Assembly: GCF_047511655.1 (NCBI RefSeq)
Contig: NC_133390.1
Location: forward strand, 158,903,583-158,967,582
DNA length: 64,000 nt
Direction: 5' to 3'
Origin: Castor canadensis
Lineage: Eukaryota; Chordata; Mammalia; Rodentia; Castoridae
Part shown: one piece after another, positions 12,301 through 20,900 of the stretch
Numbering within the stretch: position 1 is the first letter of the stretch
How the letters are laid out: each line of letters begins with the position of its first letter
The notes under the pieces: generated by a model
Told to the model about the DNA's origin: nothing
Database searches by the model: none
What the model saw: the letters and a program-made list of their open reading frames with translations, nothing else
Program-made: the position numbers and the translations under genes

Positions 12301-14790
12301 CCAGATTAAGGCAGAAGTAGACCGGAAGCTGGCGGAGAAGGATGAGGAGTGCACTAACCTGAGGTCTGTGCAAAGCAGCGTTGCTATGCCCATAGTGGCA
12401 CACAGGCACAGACAGTTTGTCACATGGCTTTCTCGGCTGAGGTGGCTGTCCCCATTTTAGAGATGAACCTCCATGAGGCTAAAGGACACACAGTGGGACA
12501 GCCTGTCTCTGGCCTCACTCTTGTCTGTGAACTTACTCTGATGGGCAACAGCCAGCCACGGGAGCGCTAAAGCTGGGGTGATTCAATTGTTCCCCAAATG
12601 GGTTCCTGTCTCCAGCAGTCTGTGGGCGTTTGTGGCTGGTGGTGTGAAGAGTGAAGGACCAGGAGAAGCCAACTCCTTTCTGGGAATGGGACCAGAGTGC
12701 CTGTGGCACTACCTTCTCACAGGCCAAGCTGACCCTTCATTCTGCTCTCTCACAGGCGCAACCACCAGCGAGCAGTGGAGTCCCTGCAGGCCTCTCTGGA
12801 TGCAGAGACCCGGGCCCGCAATGAGGCACTGCGGCTCAAGAAGAAGATGGAGGGTGACCTCAATGATCTAGAGCTGCAGCTGGGCCATGCCACCCGCCAG
12901 GCCATGGAGGCACAGGCAGCCACACGGCTGCTCCAGGCCCAATTGAAGGAGGAGCAGGCAGGACGTGATGAGGAGCAGCGGCTGGCTGCTGAGCTCCGTG
13001 AGCAGGCACAGGCCCTGGAGCGCAGGGCTGCATTGCTGGCTGCTGAGCTGGAAGAGCTGCGGGCTGCCCTTGAACAGGGCGAGCGCAGCCGGCGGCTGGC
13101 GGAGCAGGAGCTGTTGGAGGCCACAGAGCGCCTCAACCTCCTGCATTCACAGGTGGGGCAGGGTAAGGGTGTATTCAGGGATGGGGGGCAGAGGCTTGCT
13201 GGCCAGCTAAGGCTCTGCTTCTCTCCAGAACACTGGCCTCTTGAACCAAAAAAAGAAGCTGGAGGTAGACTTGGCCCAGCTGAGTGGGGAGATGGAGGAG
13301 GCTGCTCAGGAGAGGCGGGAAGCTGAGGAGAAGGCCAAGAAGGCCATCACTGATGTGAGGCTGGGCTAGGGCTGTGTATGTGTGCACACAGAACCAAAAG
13401 GGACTTCCCTGAGGCCTGTTCTCTCCCGATCATGCCAATTCCTTTCCCACAGGCAGCCATGATGGCTGAGGAGCTGAAGAAGGAGCAGGACACCAGTGCA
13501 CACCTGGAACGGATGAAGAAGACTCTGGAACAGACGGTGCGGGAGCTGCAGGCACGCCTGGAAGAGGCAGAACAGGCTGCCCTCCGGGGTGGGAAGAAGC
13601 AGGTGCAGAAGTTGGAGGCCAAGGTGTGTGTGGTTGTGGCTCTGCCAGTTCTTCCCCAGCCAGGCTGCTGGCGGCTGGGACAGCAGGCCCACCCTCTGGC
13701 TGTCTGCAGGTGCGGGAGCTGGAGGCTGAGCTTGATGCAGAACAGAAGAAGCATGCTGAGGCCCTCAAGGGTGTGCGCAAACATGAGCGCAGGGTCAAGG
13801 AGCTTGCGTACCAGGTGTGTACTGGAGTCCATCCTGGGGAGGGTGAAGGGAAGAGCCCTGGAACTGGCCCAGTCTAGAAAAACCCAGAATCCCTTTTGCT
13901 TGCCTAGGCCGAGGAGGACAGGAAGAACCTTGCTCGCATGCAGGACCTGGTGGACAAGCTGCAGAGCAAGGTCAAGAGCTACAAGCGTCAGTTTGAGGAG
14001 GCGGTAAGCACAAGGGTCTGGATGCCTGGGAATGGTCAGGATGCCAGGGGAAAACCACTTGCAGCTGTGGCTGGGTGAGGCATCAGCAAGCAGACTGCCC
14101 TAAAGGGCCGCAGCCCCATCCTCTGAGCCCCAGCAGAAAAAAGAAGTCCCTAAAAGCTCTAGAAGAGAGAAGCTCCTTCCTTGTCCCATGTACTTTCTCC
14201 TGGCCAGGCCTGGGATGACCTCCGATGGGCAGGTTGGCACTCAGGCACCTCTTAAAGGATTCATTTCCTTCTTCCTGCTGTGTGTTCTGGTGAGGGGTGA
14301 GGCTGGTGGGAGGAAGAGTGGAGAACCAGGAGAAGATAGCTCTCTTCTGGGGATGGGACCAGAGCAACCATTTCAATTTCTAAAGAGGAACCAAGTCCCT
14401 GTTTGTGTCCCCAGGAGCAGCAAGCCAGCACCAATCTGGCCAAATATCGCAAGGCCCAGCATGAGTTGGATGATGCAGAGGAGCGGGCAGATATGGCAGA
14501 GACCCAGGCCAATAAGCTGCGAGCACGGACCCGGGATGCCTTAGGCCCCAAGGTGAAGGGTTTAGAAGGGCACCGACTTCCATATAGGGTGCATGTTGTG
14601 GGGGGACAGGCGATGCAGCTCACTCAGCCTCCCTTACCTCTTAGCACAAGGAGTGACAGCTTGAGTCGCATGCCCCTGAACGCTGAAGAGGGATATCCGC
14701 TGTGATCCTGTGGTCTCTTCATCCTCACCTGCTGCCACTCTGCCCTCCCCAAGCCTGGAACACCCTGAATAAACATCATGTCTGCAGCAA
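218..14790 (+). CDS. MYH7B: MYH7B, myosin heavy chain 7B, 3' part of gene (31 exons, 5' end outside window)
   Basis: Sarcomeric class II myosin heavy chain, an actin-based ATPase motor of slow and cardiac-type muscle and some neurons; the gene hosts miR-499. Coding exons: 218-321, 490-628, 917-1035, 1126-1275, 1406-1576, 2701-2880, 2973-3105, 3186-3262, 3686-3773, 3947-4064, 5895-6018, 6112-6248, 6924-7179, 8146-8388, 9025-9201, 9284-9429, 9682-9772, 9858-10247, 10795-10921, 11007-11125, 11210-11406, 11556-11905, 12022-12146, 12248-12363, 12756-13152, 13229-13354, 13453-13623, 13710-13814, 13908-14003, 14415-14552, 14645-14656. All introns are GT-AG and frames join, giving 1,640 residues and a stop. 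The order is motor (switch II DIAGFE, SH1/SH2 helices), one IQ-type neck, then a long coiled-coil rod. The [16 protein letters not shown] neck and the HKE terminus fit MYH7B rather than MYH6 or MYH7. Numbering against human (1,941 aa) suggests about 301 residues are upstream. Confidence 0.97.
490..628 (+). CDS. MYH7B: MYH7B exon 2, motor domain
   Basis: Encodes [13 protein letters not shown]... to ADGTE, including the [18 protein letters not shown] segment typical of sarcomeric myosins. One base of a Ser codon spills into the next exon. Confidence 0.95.
917..1035 (+). CDS. MYH7B: MYH7B exon 3, motor domain
   Basis: Encodes [17 protein letters not shown]... to VTKGQSVEQ, the [17 protein letters not shown] segment of the upper 50-kDa domain. 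Acceptor tgctag, donor gtaagc. Confidence 0.95.
1126..1275 (+). CDS. MYH7B: MYH7B exon 4, motor domain with switch II
   Basis: Fifty in-frame codons ending [16 protein letters not shown] is the switch II motif that senses the gamma-phosphate of ATP. Both splice junctions fall between codons. Confidence 0.96.
1406..1576 (+). CDS. MYH7B: MYH7B exon 5, relay helix region
   Basis: Encodes [20 protein letters not shown]... to CIDLIEK, the relay helix and loop that couple switch II to the converter. Phase 0 at both ends. Confidence 0.96.
1577..2700 (+). other. MYH7B intron, no assigned element
   Basis: 1.12 kb. Holds an 18-bp direct repeat (gtattgctgaggaaattt at 2,137-2,154 and 2,157-2,174) and an AT-rich stretch near 1,930-2,010. 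No gene signal. Confidence 0.5.
2701..2880 (+). CDS. MYH7B: MYH7B exon 6, lower 50-kDa domain
   Basis: Sixty codons from [17 protein letters not shown] to FEVVHYAGV, part of the actin-binding lower 50-kDa domain. Phase 0 at both ends; it follows a 1.1-kb intron. Confidence 0.96.
2973..3105 (+). CDS. MYH7B: MYH7B exon 7, lower 50-kDa domain to loop 2
   Basis: Encodes [20 protein letters not shown]... to ENYAGSCS, ending at the start of actin-binding loop 2. One base of the next Thr codon is carried in this exon. Confidence 0.95.
3186..3262 (+). CDS. MYH7B: MYH7B exon 8, loop 2
   Basis: Encodes [26 protein letters not shown]. The lysine-rich GVKEKRKK stretch is surface loop 2, which contacts actin. 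The next intron carries miR-499. Confidence 0.95.
3331..3452 (+). ncRNA. MIR499: pre-miR-499 hairpin in MYH7B intron
   Basis: A sense-strand hairpin in the 423-bp intron after the loop 2 exon. The 5p arm, 3363-3383, reads TTAAGACTTGCAGTGATGTTT, as in the known mature miR-499-5p; its seed is 3364-3370. The 3p arm is 3400-3421 (starts AACATCACAGCAAGTC). The arms pair across a short loop around 3384-3399, and lower-stem flanks (GGGCGGGCGGC / GCTGCTTCCCGTCC) resemble the human precursor. miR-499 is a myomiR co-transcribed with its host gene that promotes slow-muscle identity. Hairpin ends are estimated from the human precursor length; the arms are read directly. Confidence 0.98.
3686..3773 (+). 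CDS. MYH7B: MYH7B exon 9, motor domain
   Basis: Encodes [20 protein letters not shown]... to NENKTP, with the conserved [10 protein letters not shown] segment of the lower 50-kDa domain. Ends on the first base of a Gly codon. Confidence 0.96.
3947..4064 (+). CDS. MYH7B: MYH7B exon 10, SH1/SH2 helices
   Basis: Encodes [18 protein letters not shown]... to [22 protein letters not shown] carries the two reactive cysteines (SH2 and SH1) of the force-generating helix. The final Arg codon is split across the 1.83-kb intron. Confidence 0.96.
4065..5894 (+). other. MYH7B intron, AT-rich with one antisense SINE
   Basis: 1.83-kb intron. Apart from the SINE at about 5,551-5,685 it holds unassigned sequence: a T-run near 4,310 and an AT-rich stretch (4,310-5,060) that may be an old repeat. 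No coding signal is seen. Confidence 0.6.
5551..5685 (-). repeat. B1-like (7SL-derived) SINE, antisense
   Basis: T/CT-rich head followed by acagggtcttactatgtagc and ...gggactgcagctgtgcatcacc, the reverse complement of a B1 element. No clear target-site duplication. Confidence 0.75.
5895..6018 (+). CDS. MYH7B: MYH7B exon 11, converter
   Basis: Completes the split Arg, then [20 protein letters not shown]... to YQFGHTK, the converter domain that rotates the lever arm. Confidence 0.96.
6112..6248 (+). CDS. MYH7B: MYH7B exon 12, converter to lever arm
   Basis: Starts [20 protein letters not shown] and runs into the first IQ region ([20 protein letters not shown]), the essential light chain site. 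The final Arg codon is split. Confidence 0.96.
6249..6923 (+). other. MYH7B intron without recognised element
   Basis: 675-bp intron with canonical splice sites. I see no repeat, RNA or coding signal. Confidence 0.5.
6924..7179 (+). CDS. MYH7B: MYH7B exon 13, regulatory light chain site and start of S2
   Basis: Encodes [23 protein letters not shown]... then [20 protein letters not shown], the head-rod junction marked by the invariant proline, then the start of the coiled coil. NWSW where MYH6/7 have NWPW fits MYH7B. Confidence 0.96.
7180..8145 (+). other. MYH7B intron without recognised element
   Basis: 966-bp intron. No clear transposon or RNA gene was recognised; part of 7,600-7,790 may be an ancient degenerate repeat. 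Confidence 0.4.
8146..8388 (+). CDS. MYH7B: MYH7B exon 14, S2 coiled coil
   Basis: Eighty-one codons, [20 protein letters not shown]... to KEKQATENK, with the conserved [20 protein letters not shown] of proximal S2. Phase 0 at both ends. Confidence 0.96.
8389..9024 (+). other. MYH7B intron with MIR-like remnant
   Basis: 636-bp intron. About 8,480-8,650 has MIR features (tgggctatataacctaggg, caaagttctcatttctcaaatg, aggtgctcagcaaata). Nothing else is recognised. Confidence 0.45.
9025..9201 (+). CDS. MYH7B: MYH7B exon 15, S2 coiled coil
   Basis: Fifty-nine codons, [20 protein letters not shown]... to RLEQQVED, with a heptad pattern typical of the rod. Phase 0 at both ends. Confidence 0.96.
9284..9429 (+). 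CDS. MYH7B: MYH7B exon 16, rod
   Basis: Encodes [20 protein letters not shown]... to QQLEEKLK and two bases of the next Lys codon (donor gtaggt). Confidence 0.95.
9682..9772 (+). CDS. MYH7B: MYH7B exon 17, rod
   Basis: Completes a split Lys, then [20 protein letters not shown]... to KKIKELQ. Confidence 0.95.
9858..10247 (+). CDS. MYH7B: MYH7B exon 18, rod (large exon)
   Basis: One hundred and thirty codons, [20 protein letters not shown]... to SVETLARGK. The very Glu/Arg/Ala-rich, GC-rich heptads leave long open frames on the other strand that are not genes. Confidence 0.96.
10248..10794 (+). other. MYH7B intron with degenerate TGACC-type repeats
   Basis: 547-bp intron rich in TGACC/CTAACC words (for example 10,258-10,312 repeats tgaccyctcc), like a decayed minisatellite. 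No coding signal. Confidence 0.45.
10795..10921 (+). CDS. MYH7B: MYH7B exon 19, rod
   Basis: Encodes [20 protein letters not shown]... to GRLQTEN plus the first base of a Gly codon. Confidence 0.95.
11007..11125 (+). CDS. MYH7B: MYH7B exon 20, rod
   Basis: Completes the split Gly, then [20 protein letters not shown]... to LEEESK. Confidence 0.95.
11210..11406 (+). CDS. MYH7B: MYH7B exon 21, rod
   Basis: Encodes [20 protein letters not shown]... to TEELEEA and two bases of a Lys codon. Confidence 0.95.
11556..11905 (+). CDS. MYH7B: MYH7B exon 22, rod
   Basis: Completes a split Lys, then 116 codons from [20 protein letters not shown] to LKRENKNLQ, ending one base into a Glu codon. Confidence 0.95.
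12022..12146 (+). CDS. MYH7B: MYH7B exon 23, light meromyosin
   Basis: Encodes (E)[20 protein letters not shown]... to LEEAE, the conserved EEISDLTDQ segment of the rod. Confidence 0.95.
12248..12363 (+). CDS. MYH7B: MYH7B exon 24, light meromyosin
   Basis: Encodes [20 protein letters not shown]... to DEECTNL and two bases of an Arg codon. Confidence 0.95.
12364..12755 (+). other. MYH7B intron; segment related to intron 14004-14414
   Basis: About 12,425-12,525 looks like an antisense MIR remnant (ccccattttagagatgaa). About 12,640-12,708 resembles 14,306-14,371 in a later intron. Confidence 0.45.
12756..13152 (+). CDS. MYH7B: MYH7B exon 25, light meromyosin (largest exon)
   Basis: Completes a split Arg, then 132 codons from [20 protein letters not shown] to [11 protein letters not shown]. 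Confidence 0.96.
13229..13354 (+). CDS. MYH7B: MYH7B exon 26, light meromyosin
   Basis: Forty-two codons, [20 protein letters not shown]... to KAKKAITD, phase 0 at both ends. Confidence 0.95.
13453..13623 (+). CDS. MYH7B: MYH7B exon 27, light meromyosin
   Basis: Fifty-seven codons, [20 protein letters not shown]... to QVQKLEAK, phase 0. It contains the conserved [20 protein letters not shown] assembly region. Confidence 0.96.
13710..13814 (+). CDS. MYH7B: MYH7B exon 28, light meromyosin
   Basis: Thirty-five codons, [20 protein letters not shown]... to RRVKELAYQ, phase 0 at both ends. Confidence 0.96.
13908..14003 (+). CDS. MYH7B: MYH7B exon 29, light meromyosin
   Basis: Thirty-two codons, [20 protein letters not shown]... 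to KRQFEEA, phase 0 at both ends. Confidence 0.96.
14004..14414 (+). other. MYH7B intron; segment related to intron 12364-12755
   Basis: 411-bp intron. 14,306-14,371 resembles 12,640-12,708, including a shared gggaccagag core. No RNA hairpin was recognised. Confidence 0.45.
14415..14552 (+). CDS. MYH7B: MYH7B exon 30, C-terminal rod
   Basis: Forty-six codons, [20 protein letters not shown]... to TRDALGPK, end of the coiled coil and start of the non-helical tailpiece. Confidence 0.96.
14645..14656 (+). CDS. MYH7B: MYH7B last coding exon (HKE, stop)
   Basis: After acceptor cttag, CAC AAG GAG TGA ends the protein as ...GPKHKE, the known MYH7B tail. About 130 bases of 3' UTR follow. Confidence 0.94.
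   Translation, partial: HKE
14768..14773 (+). terminator. MYH7B: MYH7B polyadenylation signal AATAAA
   Basis: A canonical hexamer 112 bases after the stop, followed by a GT/T-rich element (atggtgtccttctcatttc, 14,794-14,812). Cleavage is expected near 14,785-14,795. Confidence 0.88.
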
Positions 14791-14904
14791 CAGATGGTGT
14801 CCTTCTCATTTCTTGAGGTTCCAAGGGAGAGGGGAACACACAGTCCCACGGACAAAGTCAGGTCCACATCAGTCATTTAAAATAAAGTTCTTTAATAGTC
14901 TCCA

Positions 14905-17900
14905 TTTAATTGGTTTATTTGCTGTTAATAAATTGGCAACACAGGAGGGGCCAAAGATGAGCTCCCAGCCAGGCTCCTGTGTCTGGGCTCAGGCAGGAGA
15001 TGCTGCCCTGGAGGCAGAGCAGGCATGGCCACTCAGTGCCCCAAGGGATGAAGAGAGAAGGCCCCTCACTTCTGGGGGAACCCCCAGGGATGAACGCAGT
15101 GGCCAATGAGCGAACAGAACCAGAGGAGCTAAAGGGGGAGGAGGGAGGAGGGGAGGAGGGGAGGAGGGAGGAGGGAGGAGGAGGAGGGAGGAGGAGGGAG
15201 AAGGGGAGGAGGGAGGAGGAGGAGGGAGGAGAGATGGGCAGGCCTGAGGGAAGGCAGCATTCTGCACCCCTGCCCGGGGCTCAGGAGCCTGTGCCTGGGC
15301 CCAGAGACTAGGGAGGCTCAGCTCACAGATAGGGGCCACTTCTTCCTCCCCCCCCAGGACGGACAGCCAAAAGACCGGGCAGGAGCTCAGACAGAGCTAT
15401 TTTCCTAAGTCTCTTTCCGTTGAACGGTCCAGAGCCCCAAAATTCTGAGGGAAGGGTGGCACACTGCCCCGTTCACATCAGGGGATGATGAGGGAACGAA
15501 ACCCCCCAATGTCCTGGGCCCTCAGACTCGGGATGATGAGGGAACGAAACCCCCCAATGTCCTGGGCCCTCAGACTCGGGATGAGAGCCTCCAGGATGTT
15601 TCTCCCACTGAGTCTGTACCTGAAGACCTGGGGCAGGTAGAGATCAGAAGGGAGGCAGGGAGGGATGGAAACGGGCAGGGCGTGTGGCACATGTACCCAC
15701 GCTCACCCGCAATGGCCCTGGCCCGGCAGCCTCCCGTGGCCTGGCCCAAGATCACTCCTCAGTGAAGTCCCTGTCTATGTCCATGTAGGGCTCCTCGATA
15801 TAGCTGACCAGGGCAGAAGGTGACTGACGGTCTGGGTTTAACAGGATGGACACTGTCTCCTTCCAGTATGAGAAGCTGATACAGGAGCTCTGGGTAAAAA
15901 GAGAGGAGCTGGGGGGAGTGGTGGTGCCTGGAGGACCCAGGTCAAGCCTGACTGGCACTCCACAGGATGGGGAGGGCCTTGGTAAGGGGACAAAGAGAAG
16001 CCTTCCCACTGCTCAGGTAAGGTCCATATACCCTGGATGCCCCTAGAATGAAGGGTCTTAGAATTGCATGCATACTGACTACCCACCACCCATTTGGGGT
16101 GGGGGACTCACATTCTCCAGGCAGGTGCTGTCCTTGTCCTTGTGCAGGTAATGCTGCTGCCAAAAGCGCAGCAGGTTGTGGAAGTTGTTGAGCAGGAAAC
16201 CAGGATACTTCTTGCTGTGTTCCATCCGCTGCAAGAGCCGCAGGTATAAAGGCAGCCTCTCTTTCCGCCGGGCCAGCATCAGGATCACCAAGCTAGTGTT
16301 GAGACAGCTGACATTCTCCTGCAAAGCCATAGGCAGCCTGGCTGGGTACATGCCAGCAGGCCCATGGCCACTGGGCAGGCTGGGGCCTGGCAAGGTCCTG
16401 GGATAATCCATGGGTCACCTATTCACTGAGCTGCCCCATACACAAATATCCCCTATTTCATACAACCAAAGGCTGGGTGCACATGTTAGGTGCAGTTATC
16501 TCCCATTAGAACTTTCATGTTTCACTAGATTGAGCCTCAGGAGCAAAGTCTCTGTCTTGTTCACCAAGCATCTCCTGTCCAGGGCCTAGCTTCCTGACAC
16601 GTTTTGCTAGATAACAAAATGAGAGACCCACCTCTGAGAGGTACTTAGGATTCCCCTTTTGGAAAAGGGTGTGAAACTGGAAGAAGGGAAGGCTGCCAGT
16701 TATTCTGTGAAGAAGTTGGGGAAACTCTCAGGTCCAATTCCATAGCCCAGCCCAGCTGGAGGATGAGGATGTAGAACATGGGGGAAGAGCACTAGACCGG
16801 GAGTCAGAATAATGTAGTGCCAATCTCCACTATGCCCCAACTTAAGTTTGTGATCTTAAAAGACTTGCTACCTCACCTTAGGCCTCAACTGTAAACTGGG
16901 GCCACTGGGCAAAGCCTTTGGAAAAGATGTACTTTTAGAATTGGGGGAGGAGGGGTATGGGGACACAGACACAGACATGCTGGGCTTCAGGACAAGGGAG
17001 ATGGGTTTTTCAGCCCACTGTCTTCTATTTCCCATCAGCTGGGCCATCTCACCTGGGTCAGTGTCTGCACGTGGATGATGTTGATGAGGCGGAAGAGGAA
17101 GGACATCTGTGTGGGAACCTGGGATATATAGGCAAGCAGGCGGCACTCCGATAGGACCTCAGCCACTGTGGAGGGAGAGGGGTGTAGCAGTGAGATCAAA
17201 CTCAGTGTGATTGGGCCCCTTTGACTATGGTAGGGTCCCCCTTGGGCTTTGACTCTGCAGCTGGGGCCTGTCATTGTCAAAACAACTATGATAAAAGCTG
17301 CTGCAGCAGGAATAATCTTCAACTGTTCTGTCACCAGGCTAAGCCAAGCCTGTGTTCTCAGAGCCTCTATGCTCAGGGAGCAGCCCTCCTGGCACCAGAC
17401 CCCGGCTCCTCTGTATTACACACACAGTACTCCTGTAAGGAAGACAGACCCAGTGCTCATTAAGAAACACAGTGAAAGTAGTTCAAGGCACTTTCTAGAG
17501 CTCCTAACACAACTGATTTCCCACACAGCTCTTTTGTCTATCAGTGCCCACTGATGGGGTCACAGTGCACAGGAGGACTGAAGAAATAGCTTCCACATTT
17601 TCAGGGAGTAAGTAGGGCAACTGCTAACTATACCAAAGTACATGTGGCCAGTTCCTGAAACAGACCTTTATGGCAGAAATAGGAGGCAAATGGTTAAATT
17701 ACTAAATGAAAAGGATGCTTCTTGCTGTTAATGACAATGACTATGAAAAGGGATAATTGACTTTTTTGGAGTTCACAAACATGAGAATCTGCTGGATGTC
17801 ACAGACCCTCTTTAGAGAAAAAAAGCACATGTGCACACACATGTACATGGAAGTGTACACACAATTCTAGGCAAGGTCATACAACTCCACCTCAAGTACA

Positions 17901-20900
17901 CATACACCCCCCAAGTACCTAGGAAGACAGACAATTCATTCCAGGCAATCCCAGTGCAGAAGACGAAGGTGGCTTTTTGCATTTTCTTAGTGATAATGGC
18001 TTTTTTCCTTTACCAAATGTTGTAGATACTCATTAAACGAAGCATGAACAATAGTGAAAAGTCAACACAGTTAAGCAAATCAGCCAAGACCACCCACCTG
18101 ACACCAGACACATAGGCCTCTGGGCTGCTACTCCAGCCATTTCCATCTCCAGGAAATGGCTGACATCAGTACAGTCACACTGTGCCCACTTCCCTTGGCA
18201 TTCCTGTCCTTTTCTCACCTTTCATGTCCACTTGGTTTTCAAATCGGTCCAATGACAGAGTGACACAGCGCACCAGCATGTTGGAGTCCACCAGAGAGCT
18301 GTTAATCTGCTTGAGGAACACCTGGAACTGTAGCAGAGTTGGGGCTCATCAGAGGCAGGGGCTGCTAGCCTGGGTCCAAGGTGGTCAGTCACCACCAGGG
18401 GTATCAGAGATCCTCTACCCAACCCGGCTGCTTCCCAGAAAGACAAATGGAGAGTGACCTGCTTTCCCTGCCACGCACTAAGATCTTGTTATACTGTTCA
18501 GTGGTTTTGCACCAAGGGTGCCAGGCTCTTCTAAACTTCACTTCAACTAATCTCAGTGTGTTTTTGACACATACCCTCCTGGGAACTTTACAAGCCAGGC
18601 GCAGTACTCCGTTCTGGGTTCCCCACGACAGTACCCATCACACTGCACCCCAGGAGTTTCACAACTCACCTATTCCTACCCTCACTCCCCAACATGCCAC
18701 CAAGATTTTCATACCTGTATCCCCAGGGGCTGCCACAGAGCTCAGCACAGAGTAGATGTAATGAATGTTTGCCCACTGGATCCCAGAACTCTCCAACCGC
18801 AAACCCACACCTAAAGACTGGCAGGCTGGGGCCCTAGACAACTTGTGAGGCTGTGGCAAATGCCATGGGGCCTTAGGCTCACCTTACCTTTGCATCAGTG
18901 TTGATGTATTTATTGAATCTCTTGAATGCATCAACGTTAAACTTCATCAGCTCCCCTAGGAGGTCGAAGTAGCTCTGAAGCACATCCCTTGATTTGCACT
19001 CGCTGTCCACAATGCAGTATAGGATGTGCTGGGATGAAGAGGGGAGAGGGTGAAGGTGTGGAAATGGCTGCCCTCCATCTGTCTCCCACCCGGGGCTGGT
19101 ATGGAGCTCAGACCACACATTTGCTTCAAGGAAGTATCCAAATGGATGGAACCTGTAGCCTTGTCTAGGTTTTTCTCTGAGGATGCTGGTGGCTCCAAGG
19201 ACAGAGCCAGGTGACAGACCTCAGCAGGAGGTCAATGGGCTGGGTATGTAGCATTTTCCCTCTCTCACCTGCCCAGGGCTCACAGCTGAAGCCTGTAACC
19301 TGCTCTGTGGTCACCAACATGGCCAGAACTCTCCAGCTCCTGGGTGGGATAGCTGTCTCAAGATCTCACACTGGCTACCCAAGAAGAAGGGCCACTCCAT
19401 AAGGGAAGGACAGAGTTTAAGTACACATGACACATTTTGACCCCATGGGTTTTGTTTAGGTTTATGAGTGTAACTGTTTAAAATTGGTATCAAAATCAAT
19501 GAATTTTTATCAAGAACACAAAGCCAATTTAAACTGTTTCCAACATTTTCCATTTTCTTTATTTATTCAATTCCAGGTCAGACTGGTCTGGAACTTACTG
19601 TGTAGTCCAGACTGGCATCAAACTCTTGATACTCCTGGCTCAGTTTCCCAAGTGCTGGGATAACAGGCATATGCCACCATGCTCAGCTCATTTTCCTGAA
19701 GTTATATTGATTTGGATCCATTCTTTTCCATATGGATTTTTATAACAATTCATGGGTCAGTTTCTTGTCCTATCAATTTTTTTTAAAAACCAATTATAAC
19801 TGGTCATTTTGCTCCCTTTTGTAAATTTTGTTTTTTTCTGCTGGCCATTAATTAATAAAGGAAAATTAACTTTTAGCTGATACCAAAATATCCTCAGGGT
19901 CAAAAGGCTTTGCTGATTAATTCTGGATTCTTAACCTCTTACGCAGGCAGCCCCAAGTTCCACAATCACCCCTTAAGCACCCATGAGGAGCCCACAGTTG
20001 GAAACCCAGGGCAAACACTAAGACAACCTGTACTGTCATTTTAAAACAAGAAGACTTGGTCTGTTCCTGATGAACCGTTTAGGGCTCAGGACAAGAAAGC
20101 AATGCACGGGGCTGGGGGAGAATGACCACCCGACACCCTGGCTCCACCAGGCCATACCTCCAGAAGGCCTCGCTTCAGCAGGAACATCTGGTCTGCATAG
20201 GAGGTGGTCCCTCGAAGGAAACTCTCCACAGCCCGGGCTTGCCAAAACCTGTGACCCAAATGTTGACTCCTGGCCCAGGCAGCTAAGTCTGCCTTCTCCT
20301 GGCCCAGGTTTAATTCCCCAGCGGTTGGGAGATGTTTGCTCCCTATTCATTCATTGGACATTTACTAAACATCTACCAAGCTTCAGGCCCCATCCTAGGA
20401 CTTGGGGATGCAGCAGTGAGCAAGAGAACCCTGATTTTCATGGAGTTGACAGCTCAGTAGGGAACAGTCTTCTGTGTATGTCTGGAGGGGTTTGTATCAC
20501 AGAGAAAGTAGTATATGAGATCAAAGAGTGGGCTCTAGAAAATTCTATATAAAACACTCTAGGCTTTACATTTTCAGAAGACTGGAAGGTCATGGACGTG
20601 GGGGGTCAAGAATATGTGTGAGAAGCAGAAGGGCATGTATGGATGGGCCACCAAGCTCACATGCACTGGGATGACCTAGAAGAGAGGTGGCTAATACTGA
20701 CTGAGTGGCCCAGAGGGCCACTGAAGGCAGGCTGAAGTGACAGGGACCCACCTGGGACAGGGCCTACTGAAAGCTTCACACCCAGCCCTGCTGGAACTCC
20801 TCCTGCCCACAGCCTTCATGACTTGTTTCTGAGAAGTCTGAAACTCTGAGCAGGCCTCCCCATCTGCCCACCCCTGCCAGCCTTGGCAGGGAAAAGGAGT

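Larger units (their letters stand above)
14905..15751 (-). other. TRPC4AP: TRPC4AP 3' UTR
   Basis: Runs from the stop at 15,752-15,754 to the poly(A) signal. It contains a perfect 48-bp tandem duplication (15,482-15,577) and a C/T-only tract on the mRNA strand (15,131-15,233). Boundaries are inferred from the hexamer, not from transcripts. Confidence 0.7.

Noticed and set aside
15131..15233. Possible CRISPR-like or satellite array
   Set aside because: Irregular GGAGG units without spacers; a simple polypurine microsatellite in a mammalian genome.
15478..15690. Minus-strand 70-codon frame with a repeated 16-residue unit
   Set aside because: It lies in the TRPC4AP 3' UTR after the stop codon. 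The repeat is the DNA-level 48-bp duplication, whose length happens to be divisible by three.
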